Made by a program: the position numbers and the translations under genes
The notes under the pieces: model-generated
What the model was told of the DNA's origin: nothing
What the model saw: only the letters and a program-made list of their open reading frames with translations
Database searches by the model: none
In this document: positions 60,579 through 64,000 of the stretch, piece by piece
Numbering within the stretch: the stretch's first letter is position 1
How the letters are laid out: every line of letters starts with the position of its first letter
Assembly: GCA_964413535.1 (NCBI GenBank)
Contig: CAYPTB010000029.1
Coordinates: forward strand, 124,001-188,000
Direction: 5' to 3'
Length of the DNA stretch: 64,000 nucleotides
Source: CAYPTB01 sp964413535
Lineage (GTDB): Bacteria > Planctomycetota > UBA1135 > GCA-002686595

Positions 60579-61646
60579 GTGCAGACGCTCAACATCCAGT
60601 GCGCGCCGCTCGAGCGCTTCCTGGCCGATCCGGGCCGCTTCGCGATCTTCGGCGCGTCGGCCTGCGGTCGCGGCGTTCACGACTGGCTCGTGCGCCACGG
60701 TGCGCGGGCGACGGCCTTCCTCGACAACGCGCGCAGCGGTGAGCTCGGCGGCATCGAGGTGCTCCCGCCGCGCGAGTGGGCGCGGCTCGAGCTCGAGACC
60801 GTGGTGATCGGCAGCATGTACGGCCGCGAGATGAGCGCCGAGCTCCGCGCGCTGGGCTTCACCGGCGCTGTGATCGACCTCTCGGCCCTGCACGTGGAGC
60901 GCTGGATCGGCCACTTCGACGCGCGCGTCGTGCGCGAGCGGGCCGACGCCGTCGCGGCCGCGCGCCCGCGGCTCGCGGACGAGTCGGCGCGCACGACCTT
61001 CGACCGCTTGCTGGCCTACCGGCGCACGCTCGACGCCGCGGCGCTGCCCGAGCCGAGCGTGCAGTACCGCCACGCGCGCGTGCCCGTGCTCACGGGCGAG
61101 GTCGTGCTCGACGGCGGCGCCTTCGACGGCCGCACGAGCGTCGCCTACCTCGACGCCATCGGAGACACGGGACACGTCCACGCCTTCGAGCCCGTCGCGG
61201 CGACTTTCGCCGCGCTCTGCGCGACGGTCGAGACCCGCGGGCTCTCCTCGCACGTCACGCCCTGGAAGCACGGTCTGTGGCACCGGCGCGAACGGCTCCT
61301 CGTGCGCACCGAGGAGGAGAACGCCATGCAGTGCCGCGTCCACGAGGACGGCGACGAGGAGATCGACGCGGTCACGATCGACGAGTGGGTCGCAGGGCAG
61401 GACCTCGCGCGGCTCGACTGGATCAAGATGGACATCGAGGGCGCCGAGCGCGAGGCGCTGCTCGGCGCGCGCGACACGCTCGCGCGCCTCGCACCGAAGC
61501 TCGCCATCTGCTGCTACCACCGGCCCGACGACCTGTGGGAGCTGCCCCTGTTGATCGGCGAGCTGATGCCCGGCGCGCGCCTGTTCCTCGGCCACCACTC
61601 GCAGAACCTCTTCGAGAGCGTCGTCTACGCGCTGCCCGCGGCATAG
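60579..61646 (+). CDS. FkbM-family methyltransferase with N-terminal Rossmann module
   Basis: The 355-aa protein starts at GTG 60579, one base after the upstream stop. Residues about 15-80 form a Rossmann-like module (FAIFGASACGRGVHDWLV, then AFLDNARSGELGG) shared with the preceding protein's C-terminus. The FkbM core follows: VVLDGGAFDGRTSVAYL, HAFEPVAATFAALCATV and IKMDIEGAEREALLGARDTL. FkbM enzymes O-methylate sugars and related hydroxyls. Together the two genes are likely to decorate a surface or secretory polysaccharide. Confidence 0.85.
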   Translation: MQTLNIQCAPLERFLADPGRFAIFGASACGRGVHDWLVRHGARATAFLDNARSGELGGIEVLPPREWARLELETVVIGSMYGREMSAELRALGFTGAVIDLSALHVERWIGHFDARVVRERADAVAAARPRLADESARTTFDRLLAYRRTLDAAALPEPSVQYRHARVPVLTGEVVLDGGAFDGRTSVAYLDAIGDTGHVHAFEPVAATFAALCATVETRGLSSHVTPWKHGLWHRRERLLVRTEEENAMQCRVHEDGDEEIDAVTIDEWVAGQDLARLDWIKMDIEGAEREALLGARDTLARLAPKLAICCYHRPDDLWELPLLIGELMPGARLFLGHHSQNLFESVVYALPAA

Positions 61647-61726
61647 CCCGAGCGCAGCGCGCGCAGCGTCGAGCCGTCCGCTGCCGGAAACCTTCGGCTG
61701 GGCCCTCGACCCCGGGCAGTCCTTCC

Positions 61727-62962
61727 CTACGCCTTCGCGCCGACGCGGAAGGCGGTGACGACGTCGGATTCGGCCGTGCGGGCGCGTTCGTCGGCGAGGA
61801 CGGCGGTGCCGCCGTCGGCGAGGAGCCAGCCGAGGGTGTCGGAGAGGGAGCTTTGTGTACGCGGCGCGGTGCTCGGGAGGATCTGCCACTCGAGGCGCGC
61901 GCGCGCGGAGGTGGCGGCGCGCTCGGCGCGGCGCATCGCGTCGTCGGCGGGGCGCTGGCGACCCTGGGCGTAGAGGAAGCGCGACGCGACGGCGCGCTCG
62001 GGCTCGGCGAGCTCGGGGAGCTCCTCGCCCAACGCGAGCGCGCACAGGGCGCCGTAGACGTCGACGCCCGCGAAGTCGAGCAGGCGATCGATCTTCGTGT
62101 CGAGCGCGAGGCCGACCTCGCTCACGAAGGGACCGTCTTTCGTCCACACGACGTCGGCGCAGAACGACGTGTGCTCGAGGTCGAAGGCCTTCACGAGCAG
62201 GCCCGCGAGCTCGCCGAAGATCGAGCGGCGGCGGCGCTCCTCGGGCGTCAGGCCGGCGAAGGGCTCGAGGGTGAAGCCGCGCACGAGCGGCGGGTTGTGG
62301 CCGATCTCCTTGCGCGTCACGGCCAGAACGTGCACGCCGCGCGGCGTCGCGAGCGCATGGATCGAGTACTCGTCGCCGGCCACGAGCTCCTGCACGAGGA
62401 TGCGGCCGTCGCCCGCGGCGGCGGCGAAGCGCGCGCGCAGGGCGAGCTCGGGATCGTTCGGCGCCGTGATCCACGCGCCGTCCGAGCCGGTGGCGGGCTT
62501 CAGCACGGCGCGCGTCGAGCGCTTCACGGCCAGGATCGCCTCGTCCGCGCCGAAGGAGACGACGGACTTCGGGTGCGGGATCTTCGCGGCGACGAAGGCG
62601 GTGAGCTGCGCGCCCTTGTCGAGCACGCGCTTGACCGCGTCGGGATCGGGCCCGCGCAGGCCGAGCGCGCGCGCGACGATCGCGGCGCTGAACAGCGCCT
62701 CGGGGGCCGCGGAGCCGGAGACGATGCCGCCGGGCTTCACGTCGGGACGCTCGCGCACGCGCACGAGCACCGCCTCGGGATCGCGCGAGCTGACCGCGTC
62801 GAAGCGCGGAGCGAGCGCGGCGGCCGGCGCCTGGGGGTCGAGGTCGAAGACCCACGGCGCGAGCTCGAGCTCGGCGGCGCGGCGAACGAGTGGAAGCTGC
62901 GAGCGGCCGCCCGCCAGCACGAGGAGCGGACCGCGAGGTCCCTGCACTTTCTTCGATCCCAT
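61727..62962 (-). CDS. ATP-grasp protein of unknown specificity
   Basis: The 411-aa protein has a Rossmann-like N-terminal domain (LLVLAGGRSQLPLVRRAAEL) and an ATP-grasp core (DAVKRVLDKGAQLTAF, AVLKPATGSDGAWIT, ILVQELVAGDEYSIHALAT, FCADVVWTKDGPFVSEVG). AAGGAA seven bases ahead supports ATG 62962. It lies divergent to the cytidylyltransferase gene and convergent with the methyltransferases. Carboxylate-amine ligation of a sugar acid or amino acid is plausible, but nothing here fixes the substrate. Confidence 0.8.
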   Translation of the reverse strand: MGSKKVQGPRGPLLVLAGGRSQLPLVRRAAELELAPWVFDLDPQAPAAALAPRFDAVSSRDPEAVLVRVRERPDVKPGGIVSGSAAPEALFSAAIVARALGLRGPDPDAVKRVLDKGAQLTAFVAAKIPHPKSVVSFGADEAILAVKRSTRAVLKPATGSDGAWITAPNDPELALRARFAAAAGDGRILVQELVAGDEYSIHALATPRGVHVLAVTRKEIGHNPPLVRGFTLEPFAGLTPEERRRRSIFGELAGLLVKAFDLEHTSFCADVVWTKDGPFVSEVGLALDTKIDRLLDFAGVDVYGALCALALGEELPELAEPERAVASRFLYAQGRQRPADDAMRRAERAATSARARLEWQILPSTAPRTQSSLSDTLGWLLADGGTAVLADERARTAESDVVTAFRVGAKA

Positions 62963-63132
62963 CGACGCGTTCCTTTCGACTCCGGGACTCGCTCACCCTA
63001 GAGGTCGGAAGGCTCGCGATGAAGAGCGTGGTTGCGCGCTCGGGGCCGGGAGCTCCCACATCCGGGGTGATCCGTTCCCCGGCCCGTTCCGACTTCCTTG
63101 CTTCGAGCGGCGCCGTGCGGGACAGTTTTGCG

Positions 63133-64000
63133 ATGACGCGGGAACGAGCGGTGGCCTTCGTCGTGGCGCGGCTCGGCTCGAAGCGCTTGGCGGCCAAGCA
63201 CCTGCGGCGCATCGGGGACCGCACGCTGCTCGACTGGGTCGTGGGGCGGCTGGCGGAGTGCCGCGAGCTGGACGGGGTCGTGCTCGCGACGGCGGCGGAG
63301 CCCGAGAACCTGCCGCTCGTGCGCTTCGCGGAAAAGCGCGGCATCGAGTGCTTCTGGTACGAGGGGGACGTCGACCACGTCACGACGCGTCTGCGCCGCG
63401 CGGCGGAGCACGCGAACGCCGACGTGTGCGTGCTCGTGAGCGCCGACTGTCCGCTCGTCTACGCGCCGGGGATCGACTTCCTCGTGCGCGCGCTGCGCGC
63501 GGCGCCCGGCATGGACCTGGTCGGCGTCCTCGATGGCCCCGAGGGGCGGCGGGCCATGCTCGAGGGCTGCCAAGTCGCGCGGCGGCGCGCGTGGCAGCGA
63601 GCCGACGACCTGTCGGACACGCCCGAGCTCGCGCGGCACCAGTTCCCGGTGATGGGGCGGCGCGAGGAGCTCTTCCGCGTGCTCGCGACGGCGCTGCCCG
63701 ACGCGCTGTACGCACATCCGCTGCGGCTCTCGGTCGACACCTGGGCCGACCTCGAGTTCATGACGGCGCTCCACGATCGGCTCATACGGCGCGGCGAGCC
63801 GTTCGAGCTGCCCGGAGCGCTGGCGCTGCTCGCGGCGGAGCCGGAGCTCGGCCTGATCAACGCGCACGTGCACCAGCGCGGCGCGGACGAGGTCGAGCGG
63901 CGCGCGCTGTTCGTCGTCGACCCCGATCCGCGGCGCGTCGAGCAGAACCGCGAGCTCGCGCTGCAGCTCGTCGAGCGCAAGGGCGTCGCGGTGACGCTCG
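63133..64000 (+). CDS. Cytidylyltransferase, SpsF/NeuA-like (3' truncated by window edge)
   Basis: ATG 63133 opens a frame that runs beyond the window (289 codons seen). FVVARLGSKRLAAKHLRRIG is the nucleotide-binding signature of CMP-sugar synthetases; LVSADCPLVY holds the acidic metal site, and VDTWADLEFM the family end. It probably activates a nonulosonic or related sugar acid with CTP. From about residue 230 a second region begins (ALFVVDPDPRRVEQNRELAL), whose layout is reminiscent of a PseG/SpsG-type glycosyltransferase-fold domain, so the full protein may be an SpsF-SpsG-like fusion. The divergent ATP-grasp gene shares its promoter region. Confidence 0.82.
   Translation, partial: MTRERAVAFVVARLGSKRLAAKHLRRIGDRTLLDWVVGRLAECRELDGVVLATAAEPENLPLVRFAEKRGIECFWYEGDVDHVTTRLRRAAEHANADVCVLVSADCPLVYAPGIDFLVRALRAAPGMDLVGVLDGPEGRRAMLEGCQVARRRAWQRADDLSDTPELARHQFPVMGRREELFRVLATALPDALYAHPLRLSVDTWADLEFMTALHDRLIRRGEPFELPGALALLAAEPELGLINAHVHQRGADEVERRALFVVDPDPRRVEQNRELALQLVERKGVAVTL

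Noticed and set aside
60339..63383. A 1014-codon minus-strand open frame covering the methyltransferases and ATP-grasp gene
   Set aside because: Arg/Ala/Pro-rich composition, no conserved motif and antisense to clearly real genes; typical of high-G+C DNA.

Overview
The window is a high-G+C bacterial chromosome segment, gene-dense on both strands, with no rRNA, tRNA or CRISPR array that I can recognise. The DUF1587/1592/1588/1585 'planctomycete cytochrome' protein next to a Tat-exported DUF1552 protein, the sulfatase-fold lipoproteins and the HTTM-type membrane protein point to Planctomycetota. Myxococcota or another PVC-like lineage is less likely but not excluded. This placement is an inference from gene content.

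Layout. 1-3.2 kb: a central-carbon operon (3' part of transketolase, 6-phosphogluconate dehydrogenase, class I fructose-1,6-bisphosphatase). 3.2-6.7 kb: two lipoproteins, one with an HExxH peptidase motif, and an exported protein. 6.7-11.5 kb: a tightly overlapping minus-strand unit of a GH57-like protein, a NeuB-type nonulosonate synthase, a DUF115/Maf-type glycosyltransferase and an 85-aa protein, probably for nonulosonic acid glycosylation of flagellin or another surface protein. 11.9-14.4 kb: two unrecognised membrane or exported proteins. 14.5-18.4 kb: a complete Hen1-Pnkp RNA repair operon. 18.5-23.1 kb: short-chain and Gfo/Idh/MocA dehydrogenases, a LigB-type dioxygenase and a split transketolase. 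23.4-27.8 kb: the DUF1592-type/DUF1552 pair. 28.0-28.7 kb: an AbiEii-like nucleotidyltransferase with a small overlapping partner. 29.5-36.1 kb: an exported clostripain-type protease and two tandem paralogous sulfatase-fold lipoproteins that lack the formylglycine cysteine. 36.4-50.2 kb: a long minus-strand run of CopA-type ATPase, a giant cyclic beta-1,2-glucan synthase (GT84+GH94), a DedA-glycosyltransferase fusion and a ChrA-type transporter. 50.6-55.2 kb: B12-binding radical SAM enzyme, ATP-grasp enzyme and HTTM-like membrane protein. 55.4-59.2 kb: ferritin-like protein, a DAC-fold (diadenylate-cyclase-like) protein, a RAYT-type transposase with three upstream direct repeats, and a small conserved protein. 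59.3-64.0 kb: two methyltransferases with related Rossmann modules, a second ATP-grasp protein and a cytidylyltransferase running off the end.

How the parts fit. Several loci converge on surface carbohydrate: nonulosonate synthase and Maf-type transferase, sugar dehydrogenases and split transketolase, cyclic glucan synthase, sugar-type methyltransferases and a SpsF/NeuA-like cytidylyltransferase. Between them lie stress and conflict modules: Hen1-Pnkp, the AbiEii pair, the RAYT, the DAC-fold sensor candidate, copper export and iron storage. Many genes overlap by ATGA, so translational coupling is common. Several first genes lack a Shine-Dalgarno and have a TAnnnT -10-like hexamer only a few bases before the start, which suggests some leaderless mRNAs.
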